Shown: one piece after another, positions 12,767 to 27,385 of the stretch
Layout of the letters: every line of letters begins with the position of its first letter
How positions within the stretch are numbered: the first letter of the stretch is position 1
Origin: Agriotes lineatus
Lineage: Eukaryota; Arthropoda; Insecta; Coleoptera; Elateridae
Assembly: GCA_940337035.1 (NCBI GenBank)
Contig: CALNHX010007480.1
Span: forward strand, 1 to 64,000
DNA: 64,000 bases
Reading direction: 5' to 3'
Position numbers and translations under genes: made by a program
The notes under the pieces: generated by a model
What the model was told of the DNA's origin: nothing
The model's input: the letters and a program-made list of their open reading frames with translations, nothing else
The model's database searches: none

Positions 12767-14687
12767 AACTAAACAGTTTGACGTAATCCAATTTGATTAA
12801 TTTATTCTGTCAAATGTACTTTTCCAATAAAATAGACCAATTATTCACTTTTGTAGAGTACTTCTGATATACATTAGTTTTTACCACATACTTGCAATCT
12901 TCACTAATTTATGTCTTTACCTATTCCCGTTAATTTTAAATTTCCATTTTATTTCACCTCGTAGATTTTAATTACTTCCCTCTTTATTATTCAAAACATT
13001 TTTATAATAAAAACAGGGCTATTTTTTATATTTTTAATTACACCAAAATCTTTTGCTACATTTTTTTAAGTTTGTTATTTTCAATCGAAACAAATTACCT
13101 AACGATATCATATCCCTTTTTTACACTCTAGTTTTAATATATTTGATTTCAACCTACTACATTTCTATTTTATTTCAATTAAGTATTTGTCATTCGCCTC
13201 AAACTGCAATTTGTAAATTATTATATTATTTTCGAATCCATCTGTTTTTCAAATAGCTATTTTCCATTCAACTATAAATTCTCTTTCACTTTGTAATTAC
13301 ATTATATCCATTCACATTCCCACCTTATACCTGAACAGATCCAAATTATTTTCAACGATTTTAATCGATTAATCTTTTCTAAATTTGATACTAACACACG
13401 TATAGGAGTGTACATCATTACAATATATCTATGTATCTATTAGTCGAAGTCGTAAACATTTCACAAGTAGTTGCACGAGAGGTCACTTTTTATCCGGATA
13501 TAATTGACTGTCTAACAAAAACTGAGCTACCAGGAAACTTAACGATACAAACCGCCCATAATAAAACTACGAGGCCGTAAGGACGAATCATTTTATCTGA
13601 CTTCGTTTTCGCATTGTTGGGCTTCTTGTTCTGGTTCAGAATGGTGATCACTTTCTTCTATTTAAATAGTCACCATCGTCTTCACTAGGATAGGGTTTAC
13701 CAAGTAGTTACTAATTTTTCAGGTTCTGTAACCGTTGCTGCCATTGCTTAGAATCCCTGCTAGCCATGCTAAAAACGTGTTAGAATTTAATCGCTCCTGA
13801 ATAATTTTGATATGATTTAAAAGGTGCTTGCGAACGGAATTTCATATATTTATTCAAGAAATAATCATGCCGAATATCCCGTGTTAGCGAAACTTTATGT
13901 TAACTGTAGTTACCCTAAATATTTTCAAATATCACAACGCTACGAGAGTATATTTGAGTGCCCGCCAGCTAGACTCAGTGGAGTCGGCATGCAGTTCTTT
14001 AAATGATTTAATTACCAAAGATAATGAGCGCCAACACGTTTTTCAATTACAACAAAAATACTCAAGATATGCAATAAACTTATAAACTCAGTTTAATCGC
14101 AACAGGCAATAACACAATATCTAAAATACAGAAGGTAGCAGTAACGAAATCAGACAATGAATGCTATAAACAGTGCATTAGATTTATTTAACAATCGTTG
14201 CATATTACAGACAGCACAATAGTTTTTAAGGCATTATTTACTCGAAAGGTGCACCCTCAATTAACGCTAACATAGCAGTAATTAGCACAATGCAATGCGC
14301 AATCTTAGATTAAACCAGTGAAATTTACATACTAAAAACTGCTACAGTTTCTTCCACATTGCTTGTGGTACAAATATCATTACCACAGATCATTAGGTCG
14401 TACGCTACTTATCTGAAATAATCATGCTGCTGCAGGAGGTAAATCAAATAGCCTCCAAACAGGCTATTACAGCTGCGACTACAGGTAGAGAATACGGGCA
14501 AACGTCACAATCACTCAGGCGATGTGGCCCAAAACCATCTAGGCTCACAGAAGCAGGTACGTTTTCCTAAGTAACCGAGGTTGCTGAAATTTTGCAACCC
14601 ATCGAGACTCTAAAAATTCCGGGCGAAATTCAACTAATTGCATTACGTTACTAAAATCGAAAATGAAGTAATTCACTCACCCTGTAA

Positions 14688-14747
14688 TTACAGGCAATGG
14701 CCAGAACGGCTTCCAAGTTTCGGAGGAATGCTGCCGGCTGACGCCAT
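14688..14747 (-). CDS. possible short first coding exon (speculative)
   Basis: On the minus strand an ATG at 14747 lies in a good insect start context (AAAAAAATGGCG) and opens an 18-19 codon frame (beginning MASAGSIPPKLGS). A GTAATT that could serve as a donor follows at the end of this stretch, just before the TAA. A second donor-like AG/GGTGAGTG lies about 10 nt further on. The block is GC-richer than its surroundings. No downstream exon can be identified in the window, and I do not recognise the peptide. Confidence 0.15.
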   Translation of the reverse strand: MASAGSIPPKLGSRSGHCL

Positions 14748-17000
14748 TTTTTTCAAGCGAAAAACAACCGAAAACAAAACTAACGGCTTGAAACAACTGT
14801 TGAAGCGTGCCAGTAAAGAGATTACCACACAACAGCGAGCGGAGTATAAAGCTGCGTTCGCGTGACGACCCCGCATGTAAACTAACCTGAATAAGATTTG
14901 ACGATTTTCTGTCAAACTGTTTTGCTCTAAAAGGTATATCTCGTAATTTTCCGCTCAAAAATACCTCGTGCCACGCACTCGGAATTTTTGCTGCGCGACA
15001 GATTTACTTGACAAATTTCTTAGTACCACATTCTTACAGAAAACGTCAACATTTAATCGGCTATTTTAATCCACTTGGGATATGATGTTTTATGTTGAAC
15101 TAAATAGTAGACAACGAAAAGTTGAATATAAATGTTATATGAGATAGGTTCCGCAAAAATAGAGGTGACCCTTACTTTAATTTTTAAATTCGAAATATTC
15201 GTCAATTCTAGTTCGATATTTAACAAATTTGCAGTTTTTACAAACAAATTACATTTGTTTTCGAGACAATCAAAGATAAAAACTAATGTGTGGTTAATCT
15301 GGAAAAATTTTACTCGATTTTAATTCATTTTACGCTAACAATATTGTCGAAATACCCACCGTCATTCAAAAATATGACTTAAGCAATTCCCTGACTTTTC
15401 GAGCTGCCTTCCCTTATGGGGTGGAGCTCAGAACTCGTGTCCGTGGGAAAAAAACTTTATACAGTATTAACGTAATTACGTAACGTAGTTATTACAATAC
15501 CGATATACAGGTAAAAATCGGTTGCAGTTTGAAGCGGGAAGGTTTGGAAGAACTCCACAGGCGGTAGAAGAGGAGCTAACACTAGACGTGAGGATAAGAT
15601 GACCTAGAAAAAAGCGTTGCTTGAATAGCAGAAACGCTGAAAGTGACCTGGAAATTCAAGTTTTTAGCAAATGCCAATACAGTCGTTGTAGTTATTTGCC
15701 GACAATGACAACTGCAAGACCTTATCAGTTTATAACTAGTCAATATCCGATGATAAACTGGCGTTCTTTAAATGATCGCTTCAACCACTATCGCATTGCG
15801 TAAAACTAGCCTATGTAATCGAGACTGGCCACAACCGCCCGGTTTGTCTGCTCGTTCCTTGCTGCCTGTTGCATTGCAGGCGCGGATACCTGCTCAGATC
15901 TCTGTGCGTCATCATCCCTATCCATGGGGTGAATGCACCGGCGTGTGCGTGGAATTGTACCTTTAACGAATCTAAGATCATCTAATCCAGCATATAGTAG
16001 CATAAGTATGTAAAATTCCTTATAATTTATTGCTTCAATATTATTTTCGATTAAATTAAAACCATTCTCAGTACGATACCTCCTTTTGCAATTTCTTACT
16101 TTTCAAGTGTTTAATAGCCAAGCTAATTTATAAAACTTTGGAAATAATTATCTCCGTAATAGTTGATCATCATACTAAAACATGTTGGTTATTTTTCCTA
16201 TTGTGACCTTCAGAATACAGCCTATAAATACTATGTTGTTTGGGTAGATAAACTAGTTTATTTAACACATAAATCTGTGTAGAAATTGCTTTTGCCTATT
16301 GATTATCATTTCTTGCTCAAAATTAGGGTTTGTAGACATGGCCATTTATTTTAGGAGTTAGTTTATGATTTCAATGTTGTTTCATATGTTGTTACGGTTA
16401 AAAACGTCAATGACATTTTCTCGTTCTTTTTATACCATTTTTACTAACCCTGTCTTAATGCTTTAGCGCTCTACTTACTCGAGGTAGCGGACATAGTTTG
16501 GCGTCCTTGGCCGTTTATCTATCCGTTATTAGGCATATTTCGGCCATGTCTTCAATTGTTTTCACGACGTATTAATGGCGCGCTTTACTTCGCTCTCTTC
16601 TGCTGGAGTCTCTTGAGACGCTCGCATACATTTACTTCGTTGCTAACAGTTGTTTTAATTTGGTGCTATGTGATAGTGAATTCGAAAGGCAGATTGCGGA
16701 TTCGTATCGGCGTTGCGAATCGTACCCTGGGCCGTGAGCGTAAGGTTTGTGTGCGTTTGTTTTCTTTTGTACATTATTGTTATTGAACACTCGCGTTTTG
16801 TGTATTTTAGTGCCGACTTTGGTTTCACTAAGGTTTGAGCTGCTACTTTGTGCTGTTAGTTTTCGCCGTTTTGCGGACTCATTGTAATAGCAAAAAACCC
16901 ATATATTTGCTTTTGAATCAAATTGAAAAAACAATTGATTTAAATCTATACCAGGAGTCAGTTTGAGTTTATCTTTGTATTTCTCTGGATGTATTCTTTA

Positions 17001-20000
17001 TTTAATTGCTTTTCATAATTCTGGAAAAGTAAGCTTATTACATATTATCAATAATGACATTAGTTTGCAAAGATTCTTTTACGTTTTATATGTGAGGTTG
17101 GGCACAGCACTTCCATTAGCGTATGGTAAAAAACTAAAATATAAGTTATCGATCTTATCCATTATAGGAACAAGCCACACAAAAGGGGATATATGAAACC
17201 AGTGCCTGCATTGTTAATTAGGGATACAATGGTTGATTGATTATAACGCATGAAAATTCCGGTATGACACGAGCGGCCGGCCTATATTTTTATCTATATT
17301 GGTTATCCTTAATGTGTTTGTTCCGTTTCAGTAGCAGGCATTAATTAAAACGGTGATCGATTGCGGCCAAGAGTCATTAGCCGGCGGTAACGGGACTGTC
17401 CCACATAATTTAAAAGTGGAGGCCCGATGGCGGAAGCCAAGACGAAGGAAGAGGGTCGATATAGACGTCACCGCATTCCGGGGCGCAAAAGATGCGGAGG
17501 TAACGACAGCCGTCACTCGCGTATTGAATAGTGAACAACTCTAACCGAGGAACAAAATGAACGTCAAAAAGAAAGCGTGTTGTGTAAAGAATGGAGGAAA
17601 ACCAAGTGTGCTCGGAATATTCGTCGGCTCTAGCAGTCTCCTTTGGCGGGGCTGATCATACATGTCTCCTGTCCGTGTTTGTCTGCCAAACGCTCGGTTC
17701 GTTAGACAAGCCAGGGCCCGACTTTCTTATTTTATCTCGATATATTACAGGAAACCTGCGTTCGGCTCCAATAAAAATCTCGAGCTAAGAGCTGTTCGCG
17801 GCTGAGTTACGAGGGAAGATCAGCATTTGCGCCCCCTGATGTAGTAGGCTTTGCATGATTTTGTTTTAAACTGACGTTTGAGCAGTGTTAACCTAACCTA
17901 TACCTTTTGTATAGTATCGTGTTGTCAATGTCAAACAATTCATTGGAGGTTGGTCGTTTCTCCTTCCAGTGAAAAAAGCTAAGTTTCTTGTTCTTTTTAA
18001 TTGTTATTCGTTGATAACGAGGGCAGATTGTCCCCCGAAACGTTCGTTATTAATATTTTCGTTATTTAATATTTTTAATTTGGAGAGTGGCGAAATACCC
18101 AAATAAGAATATGAATTATCGTGTTGTACGATTTGACTGCAAAAAGTTACAGTTGGTTAAATCTATCAATGTACCACCAATTTGCGAATATGGGGAAAGT
18201 CTTACCTGTGACAAAATAGTCGCAGAAAAAAAATCACTTCTACTGAAATCTCTTTATTAAACCATAAAACCGTTGTTTCGCAAAAATGCATAGTGGAAGA
18301 TACACTTGCCAATATATCCATGGTACTAGTAAGTTCAAAACGGAAATAGATAGAAACTTAATAACAAAGCATAATTTTAAACATCACTTTTTTACGAGCC
18401 CGTAGAAACCGCCATAACGAATATCTTTGACCTGAGAAGTAGTTCAGCATATTGGGTCCTAAGAACTGTAACGTTTTCTGCGGTAACTCAGGGTTGATAC
18501 AAAAACAAGAATGTTTGTTCCGATCCATAGCCATGAATGAAATTTATGTTCACCAGTTCAGTTCTGAGAAGACGAAATCAGAGTTTAAAGTGGTATCACA
18601 AAATTTCTCCATCTCGCAGGTCTCATATTTAACGTACCCGCTACACTGGGATTCTAAGAAAATTGCGCTGACTGATTACGTGAAACATGGATATGCTATA
18701 ATAGCCTTCTGCTAATCGCAAAAGGATGCAAAGGCGTTGAGGAATAAAGTATGGATACACACGAATACGAGACACCATTGCGAAAAACCTTTGGATTATA
18801 ATACAGATACTATAACACGAATACTCTATCCAAAAAGTGAACACTAACTGCAAGAGCACTATATAAACTACACTTCTCATAAAGAAACTGGGAAAGTTCT
18901 ATTTTGTGAATGCTTTTAGGGTATACCGAGAGTGGCGAATGAATAAGTCAAGTAGCGAAAGCAGTACACATACCAGAAACAGTAGTAGCAGTTAAATGAA
19001 GAAGATAGAGTAATATTACTGGAACAACTGGAAAATTAGAAAGCCAAAAAATGTGAAAGGTAACATTAGAGCAAAGATCAGATAGTTCACGAAGTAATAG
19101 CGAAGAGGGGCAAACAATAGTATTACTATGTTTTCAATCTATTCTCTATGTGCGGCTGTTAGATCTTACAATTAATTTATTTAAGCCCTCGCTAAATACG
19201 TTTTGGCTTTATAACTATTCAAGACGAATCAAAAGTACCTACGCCATTTTTCTTATCGTCCTGAAATTAGTGTCTCTCCAGTACTTCCTCGAAGTGAGAA
19301 ATAAGAAAGGGTGATTTAATCCACATTTATGAATGCCAGCAATTGTAACATTTCTTTTGTGAATAGCTGTGTTATAAGGCCAAGCAACACACATTCCATT
19401 TTTGTTCCTTTTCTCTCAAAACTACCTTCAGTTGGTGTATGAACAAAAGACCTAAGCTATTAGTAATTTATGCCATTGCATGGAGATCTGATAGGACCCG
19501 TTGTTACTGTTAAACTTTTGTTTACGGCATGTAGCTTGAAATGTGTCTATTAGCTGAGGTGTGGGAAAGGATAATATATAATAATAATCATAGGCTGAAC
19601 TAAGAGGGAGCTTACTCGCAATAATTCTACTTTGAAAGATAAATTTGTATTAATTTAAGGTGCTACTATGGTGTTTTTAACACTTTTAATGGAGTGGAGG
19701 TTTCATATAGAACCTTCTAGGCATTGGCAAATGTATGCAGTGCTCAGCTTCGCTTAAAGCATTACTACTTTATTAATGGGAATACGCCCCAAAACTTAGT
19801 TCGCAACCCAACATTTGGAACCCCATACAGAAATAGGGACTAATGTCAATAAAAAATCCTATTTTGGGTGCATAAAACACATTTCAAGTTGAGAGCAAAT
19901 CGCGCATGCATCAGATAACAAACCATAAATGACTTAGCTGGGCATACAGAATTAAATAATGTGAATATGCAGGCGATTCATCAATGGGGCGGAATGAAAG

Positions 20001-22800
20001 CTGGGCGGACAATGAATCGCTTGACAACAAAGTTCCGCGATATTTGCGGCCTTGAAGATGCATCGGGCGTGTAGCTCGAAAACAGAGCAAAATCGGTAGC
20101 TCTACAAGTTGAACAAGCGATGAACGGAAAGTTTTCCAGGATTTGTTAAAATTCTGTAGGATTGCGAAACGATAGATTTATGTACAGGGCGTCGATAAAA
20201 CGTCTGCTTTACATGGCGTAACGCAAGATGACACAGGATGTTTTGTTAAATATATCGCATCATCATTTGATGTGAAACTCTACGCTGCTCCTAAGACGAG
20301 GTTAGAATGGGAGCTTCCAATTTATAATTCGTGTTTTGGGAAACTAAAATATGTGACAAGATCTTAACTCGCTTAAAAGTAGTACGATAAGGGTTTCCCA
20401 TACGGCAATATTTACAGAACTAAATAACACTCCGCACGCAACGTCTGTTCTCTACTACATCTGGACAATTTCTAACTGTTCCCAGTTACCCAAAATCTTT
20501 TCACGAAAAAGAGCCCCACTCGGCGAATTCTGCGGCTCTTTCTATGGCCAGTGGTGGCGGTTTTAACATTATGTTATCTGTAATGATGATTAGCGTAAAA
20601 TTTACTGACGTGTCTTCACAAAGCCAGAAAATCTGCTCTGATACGCTCTTGTGTGTAAGGCAGCATGAGTCCACCCTTCACAGGTCTAAATGAATATTTG
20701 GAATGTCTAAGAGAGTTCTAGCGGATACTCCAACCACTTATGATGCTGGTTTATTCTTCAGCTTTATCGACGATTTCTAAATATTTAAGTTCCTTCAACG
20801 GCGTTCTTAGATGAAAGTCTTCTTCTGTCAGCACCTCCTTGATTGAACAGACCATACTGCTTGTAAACTATGATTTTCCAGTACAATAGTCGCCGTATAC
20901 CACTGTTGTGTACTACAGAATCACATTTTATTTTTGTTTGTTTTGAGACGAATTTAATCAAGGCGTAAAGCTTAATATTCTTCACACACGTAATTTTTCT
21001 CAGATTAATCTGCAAGAAAAATTATTTTTCATATACCACTGACACAAGAGCGTTAATAGCTGTTATACTATATTGTAATCATTAAAAATTAATATCGTGT
21101 GGATTTGGGTAGAAAGCATGGTGTCAGAATTTTCAGTTGCACAAGAGCTTTTAATATAACCTAACGCCTGTCATCGAGATGACAACCGGGACTGACAGCA
21201 TAACGTACTCTCGAGGCACGGCTCTTGCGATTTGGCAGCCACTGTACGATGCTAGACTCTATACACTATTTGACCAGTGCACCAGTACAGTTGTCATCAC
21301 TAACACAACAGAATACATAACGCCAGTGTATCGCCACTTCTAATTTTCCAAATACTTTCGATAACGTTAAAAATCAATTTTTCTGAATGATATTGCAAAC
21401 AAGTGTTCCATCGATGTTGGATTATGAATTTTCACCATAGCACCATTAAATGCGGTATTTTTGGATACTGTGTTCCACTCTCGGCTCTTTCACGTCACAG
21501 TTCCTACAGGTGGGGGAGTTGGCAAAGCCTATGGAACATCATCTGTCCACTTCATTCGTGGCTTGTTCTAATACGATTTATTTGTTTAATTTTCAGTTTT
21601 ACCCCACCCTGGTAAAATTTCTTCTTTCACGACTACCTGTGATAGGATTTACTTGTGTCCGCTTTGTTCCACGCTAATTGAGTTATGAAGCCGGCAGGCT
21701 TGCAGATGTCATATTACATCTTTAGTCGGGTCGTAATGTCGGACCAAACACTCCGTTGCAAGCCGCTCTTCCCGGTTCATCGTTCCCGTATTTGCAAGAC
21801 GCTTAGAATATCGACTCCGAAAGGTACACGAGGATACGATTAAGTAACTAAGTAAGACGCTCAGACGAGGCAGACGTAGCGCACCGGAGTAAAATGTATC
21901 GTAAGGAATAATCGTATACCTGGGGAATCTTTTATCGCTATCCGTAATTACGGTTAAATGCCGAATTTGAGTTTGACTTCCTTACGTATCTATGAAATAT
22001 GGGGGTACTATTTTTTCCGTCGTACGTGTTCCACCAACCTCCGCTCACCTAGGTCGGCTTTAGACTGTTCTCCATATCCTTTCGTTGACGCACAGATTAG
22101 GGCGTAGCAAATTTACTGTTACTCAGCCATCTCTCGAACCCTAAGTGGATATCTTCTTCAAGAGGGCTCAACTTCGTCGCTCTTTTCAAGTACTAGCGAT
22201 AACATCTCCCAGTTATGGACCCCATCACCCAATTCCAAGGTTGCATGCACAACAGTGCGCAGATAAGGAATGCATGAAATTATAGGAAAGTAAACCTTTC
22301 ATTTCGAACGTTTGAGTTTAGTCAAGTTTTGCGCTGTAATGTGGATTATTGCTAAATTAAGAGCCCTTCAGGGTGCTTGTTCATTAATCATTTGAAACCA
22401 GCTGTTGCTAGTGTATGATATTTTTGAAGTTAACCTGTATACATAGCAATTTTACTTTGGGGTATTCTTAAGTTGCCTCTTCGCATGGGTAACAAATGAA
22501 ATACAAAATTTTGAACATCGACGGATTTGTTTAAATATTCGTGGTTGTTTGCCTACGTAGACGTCAAAGGTAGGCCCCTGTCTGTGGAAAGCAGCTAAGC
22601 ACACCTGCTGAATAATCAGACTGTTTCCCGTTTCGTAGTTTAGGGATCCACGGGTCATTGAAGTACATGGGATTATGTGGGGCACTTGAACATTTATTTT
22701 GGGCTATCATAAACCCACAATTCTTTCGTCAGTGAACTCACCCATTTCAACTGCAATAAGCGGGAGAAAATTGTTGTAGGGTTGATTAAATTTCGTGGAT
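17001..22800. other. unassigned region with GC-richer islands
   Basis: No gene recognised. GC-richer islands at about 17330-17800 and 21690-22150 have open frames on both strands without known motifs. A hammerhead-like motif at 18010-18045 is listed separately. The rest is AT-rich and unremarkable. Confidence 0.4.
18010..18045 (+). other. hammerhead-like motif (weak)
   Basis: The sequence reads TTGATAACGAGGG, a short loop, then TCCCCCGAAACG. This resembles the CUGANGA, stem II, GAAAC core found in the 3' parts of Penelope-like retroelements. The first core base is U rather than C, and the stem is short. I could not define stems I and III. Confidence 0.2.
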
Positions 22801-25800
22801 TCTCGAATCGTATACACGTCGTGATCACCTCACAATAACCGGAGCCGCAACGAGTAGCAGTTGTCTATTTGGTATAAACATTGCTAGTTCGTAATTACCA
22901 TTTAGTCCTATAATAGATTTGGGAAGGTCCGTTTTCTTCAGAGTAGGTAAAACCGGCTATTTCCTTGACTAGTGATCTAGGACATGGGAATTATGTATTT
23001 CTAGTTGTATCCATTTAATTATCCACAGTTCATCAGTGTAATGATAGATCGCCTTCTCGTGGTGCATACTGAATAGCATAGACTTAACGCAACATCCGAA
23101 TAGTTAGACTAACACACTACATCTCACATCTTCTGGTAAAAATATTGAAAGTGTACTCAGGTAGATGGGAGAACAAAATACTTAGCCACCAAGCTTGAAA
23201 CATGCGGAAGTAGAAAAATAAATAAAGTGTTTCTGTATCTTCTTGATCATCCCTCGTATGTGGCAGCGTACGAGACATGCATATGCATGGCCGCAAATAA
23301 TTTTCCTCGTCGATTTGCATGAAAGGCAGCGATCGCGAATAAGAAGGAATGCGGTGCGACTCAATTAGATGGCCGATGTTAACGCTTCGACGGCCTTCTC
23401 GCGGCTGCCGCAAAACACGCGTGTCCGGAAGGCGCTCAAAGACATCCTGCGGGGCAGCGGAAGCGCTCACGCGTCGCCCCCAATGATCCTCCTTCGGCTC
23501 GGGCGAAATCTGCATGCACAAATTGCTCTCTGTTCCTCGACTTGCTCCTCTTGATCCGAAGATCGCTTGACGCAGCAAAGCTTTGAAGTTTAAACCGTAT
23601 TTTCATAACGGCCTCGCAAAGACGGCGCTTGTTCGCGCGGAATGTCAGGGTTGTTTAGGGCGCGATATCTTGCACATCTCGGGCCATTAAAATGCATGAG
23701 GAAGGATTGATTGCCGAAACGCCGCCGCACGGCGCTAATTATTTATATATTCGCTCGAACGAATAAAAATCGCGGTGTCTACGAAAGTCGCCCTGTGCGG
23801 TGGCACAATAAAATTAGGTCGAACATTAGGGCCCCTGTATATCATTTTAATAACGCCGCACATAATCCGCAAATGTATAAAACAGGTATTATAATATCAT
23901 GGCGTGATGAGTTTTTCTTTAATCTCACAGGAAAATAGGAAAAGCTTAAAATACTTAAACAAGAACACTAAATTCAAGTTGTGCTCTTCTGGAAAATTAA
24001 ATTCCGCCCCTATATGAAAGACCGGAAGTTCGCAGACTTCCTGTTTTAGCAGCACTCTCCTCGCAAATCATATCAGGAATGGGGCATAAACGCTATCAGC
24101 GTCGTTGAAGTGGCTATAGTTATTAATGACTGCGACATAAAAATATAAAGTTGCCCACTAAAATGCACCATAACGCGGAATTAAATTTTACCGGGCCGCT
24201 ATTAAGGACACGTACCTTTACTTAATTTCCCACCGCTAAGTTCGGATTTCAGCGCATTTGCACCGCTTCCTATCCAAGATAGCTTGTTTAATTAATAACC
24301 AAACGCCATCGCGGGTAAAACCAAGCGAAAAATTCGGATTCTCCGCTGTGAAGTTGCTAGCTTAAACTACTTATCCGCTCGGTTTTGATTTAGCCGTTTT
24401 AAAGTGCCCCGTCGCGTCAGGAAAAACTTGTTTAGTGGCTTATTGAAAACTAATTACCATTTCGATTAAGCTCATGTTTCTCAATTTCTAGCAACTTATT
24501 AATTTCTAAACGACGATTTTGATACAACAATCCTGCAGTTGTTAAATTTACATGGAGCCCCAAGATTAGAAACACAAAACTGCCGTAAAAGATATTCAGT
24601 ATCTAGTCAGATAATTCTATTGGAACATTTACATTTCAAAATAGCAAAGTACGTAATAACTTTAATATAATTGAACGCAAGTGCTTGTGTAATTTCCCCC
24701 CGGGTGTGCGCCCACACTAATGTGAGTAGGATGGTAAACTGGTTGTTGACCAGAAATGCGAGGGATATGTTGCAGGTGCAGTCCTAAATACGACGCAAAG
24801 CACAGAAGAAATATCTCAAATTATCTCAAGAATAGGGCATGTCAAGACACTTTAAAAATGATATGTTTTTCGGACCTTTTCCACTGCCTAGGGTGTAAAT
24901 CACACAACGTTTCGGGAGTTTTGTTCTACTCCCGTCTTCAGGTGCTCCTGGTTAGTCCTGAGAAAAACATACCATAATAGACCACTGCCAAAAAATGACA
25001 TTCAGAGAACAACTTTAAAAATGTGCATAATTAAATTCTTTTTGTCGATTCAACCAAGTCGGGACGCCAAGAAAGTTGGTTGATAGTTACAGGGTCAGCG
25101 CACGTGAAGTATCACTGACCCCAACACGACCTGCTGCCTATATCATTTATAGCTATCGGTTGTAATATAAATTCATTTGATCGTATTACCATATCAACCT
25201 GTGTATAGGATACCTGGCACTCGGTATGTTTGACCTTTCCCACAAAAGATATTGTAGTGGTTTACTTCCCACAGCAATTCTAAGCAATCAGAACAGAATG
25301 AATAAGGTCAACATGAGCACCGAATTGAATATTTTATTTATTGCAAGATAATCAGTATTTTACATTAATAAGTGGACTTGATGTGAGCAGCAGTAACTAA
25401 TAATTTGAGGTATAAAAGTTAGCATGCGATAAGGCAGGTTTCAGAAAGGTTACGTTTACTGTGTCAGATATGATAAATGTTCGGAGGGGCCAATGCAATT
25501 TAATTTGTAACTGACAGATTTGAACTTAGTAAAGTCAAACATAATATAAATAAAATGATACACAATGATTTGTTAAGTACAGAAATTGTATGAGCGTTAT
25601 GTATTAAAAGTGTATAAGCCAGCAAACGGCAAATTAGCTGAAAGTTAAATGAAAAACAGTGCTAGCAAAGCAATAATTGCAATAGAGCAATGAAAAAATG
25701 TAAGTCAACCGATAGGCAGACAATTAGTGAGATGCTAAATGAACTCAAATGTATCAGTGAATTATAAACCAAAGTGAAAATTAAAAGCAAAGCAAAGTGT

Positions 25801-27385
25801 GATGAGATTTATCGGAACAAAAGAACAATTTAGTGAAAAGACATGACATCAAAACTGTAGTCCATAAGTTCAAACATGTAATCAAACCTAATTTCTTTTA
25901 AACAATTGTAAATCTAGTTGCTTAGTTACGATACAGTCAATTGTCAGAATTAATCAAACAAGCTGAAAATTTTCATGTTGGGGGCAAATTGAACTGCACA
26001 TTTACTGTATTAAATTGTGAATAAAGTCATTTGTGATACCAGTTTCGTGTTAAAGTTATTCACCAAGTTTCCCGAATTTCAACTCAGCAATTTGCAATTC
26101 TGATCTCGTCTTGTGCGAGTTCCGCGGAATTTCATTTGGACGACCCCTGCATCGTCTAACTATATATCATTTTGCAACATCCTGTAAAGCAACTCTGATC
26201 GCCGACGAAGCGCTGGAGAATATTTCCAGTCTTATCGCGTATACAACCACGAAAATTGGGCCCCTCAATATCTTTGAAGCTGTTCGTTTCAGTTCCATCG
26301 AAGCCAGGATATCGTATTTCCAAGTCAAATCAGCTGTTTCATAAACCACGAAACGAGGTAGGTTCAAATTTCGAATTTGGGTACTTAGATATTTCAGATC
26401 GCCGAAGAAGTTTTCGTAGTGGAACCGTCAGAGAACGTCACCGATAGACAAAAAACTAAGTAAGACCTTTAAACATAACAAGTATATATCTCCAGGTACA
26501 ATCGGCTTTCAGGCTACATTCCTCATCCTGAGCTATCGAACCCCCTCTAACATTATTACTTGTCGTCAAAAAGGTTTTCACTGTAATGAAAAGTCATTAA
26601 CACTCACCGAATTACGAGGCTAAGACATGTTACAAAATTACCTAAGAAAAGAAGCTATGCAAAAGTACGAGGAGAAACCTAGTTGGAATTGAATAGAAAT
26701 TGAGAGGAAGAAGCAGATGGTTAGAAGTGAAAGACGCTCCAGGAACGCTAGGACTAGAAATATAGAGCAAAACCGCATTTTGAACTCATCGTTCATAGCT
26801 TTCCAAAAGTTTAAGAAGTAAAATATATATTTGATTCTTGCCATTTCAAGACAAGTTCTTAAATAAGATTTTCGTCGGTGGAAAGATTGACTAATTAATT
26901 ATGTTTAAATTGAATATAACGTTTATCTTATTACCATTTGTTTGTAGACCCACTTTGATTTACACAAGTTGCACTTCATCTAATATAGTTTAAGACATGT
27001 TTCATTTTAACTAAGCGATTTTGATTTTCTAGAGGTTGGGAGTTCAATACCACAGCGTTTCTTATCTCTCACTTTCATATTGTTAAATATGATATGTGAT
27101 GGTCAGTAATATAAAAAAGTTGAACCAAGGGTATAGTTCGTAGAATTGAGAGACTTTATCATCGTGATTGACGTTTCATCTAGATCGATAAGGGTTCTCC
27201 TCTCTTCTATATTACGGTTCGTCCCCTACTGTAATTATATTTTGTTACGTTAGCTAGTACTTGTAAAAGTTGTTTTATTTAACAGCTATGAGTAAGTATT
27301 AAAATGGACATTTATAAGATATAGTACCTTTCGGTGAGTATAACTTACAATAATTTCGCTTATTTATAGAGGTCGAATGAAACAT
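22801..27385. other. unassigned region; GC-rich island at 23330-24450
   Basis: Positions 23330-23640 are GC-rich and open on both strands (a 153-codon minus-strand frame spans 23117-23578), but no motif is recognisable. Positions 23640-24450 keep mixed composition with AATTA/TAATT-type motifs, like a conserved non-coding region. Positions 25300-26040 are A-rich. Nothing here can be named as a gene. Confidence 0.4.
24902..24955 (-). other. hammerhead-like motif, degenerate
   Basis: On the minus strand the order is CCTGAAGA, then CGGGAG, a TAGAACAAAA loop, CTCCCG and AAACGTTG. CUGAAGA fits the CUGANGA core of hammerhead ribozymes, followed by a perfect 6-bp stem II and GAAAC-like bases. The G of GAAA is shared with the stem, so the core is off-register. 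Motifs of this type are known from Penelope-like elements, but no Penelope coding sequence is seen nearby. Confidence 0.3.

Larger units (their letters stand above)
11518..17000. other. long AT-rich region, no recognised gene
   Basis: Mostly AT-rich with no nameable element. Two small blocks stand out and are listed separately: a C-rich open frame at 12505-12766 with a polyadenylation signal after it, and a minus-strand ATG block near 14747. Positions about 16450-16800 are GC-richer but show no known motif. Confidence 0.4.

Noticed and set aside
23117..23578. 153-codon minus-strand frame
   Set aside because: No motif, GC-rich only in its first half, and the opposite strand is open as well.
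25300..26090. Possible second solo LTR
   Set aside because: An AATAAAG and an LTR-like end are present, but I could not find matching TG...CA ends with a target duplication.
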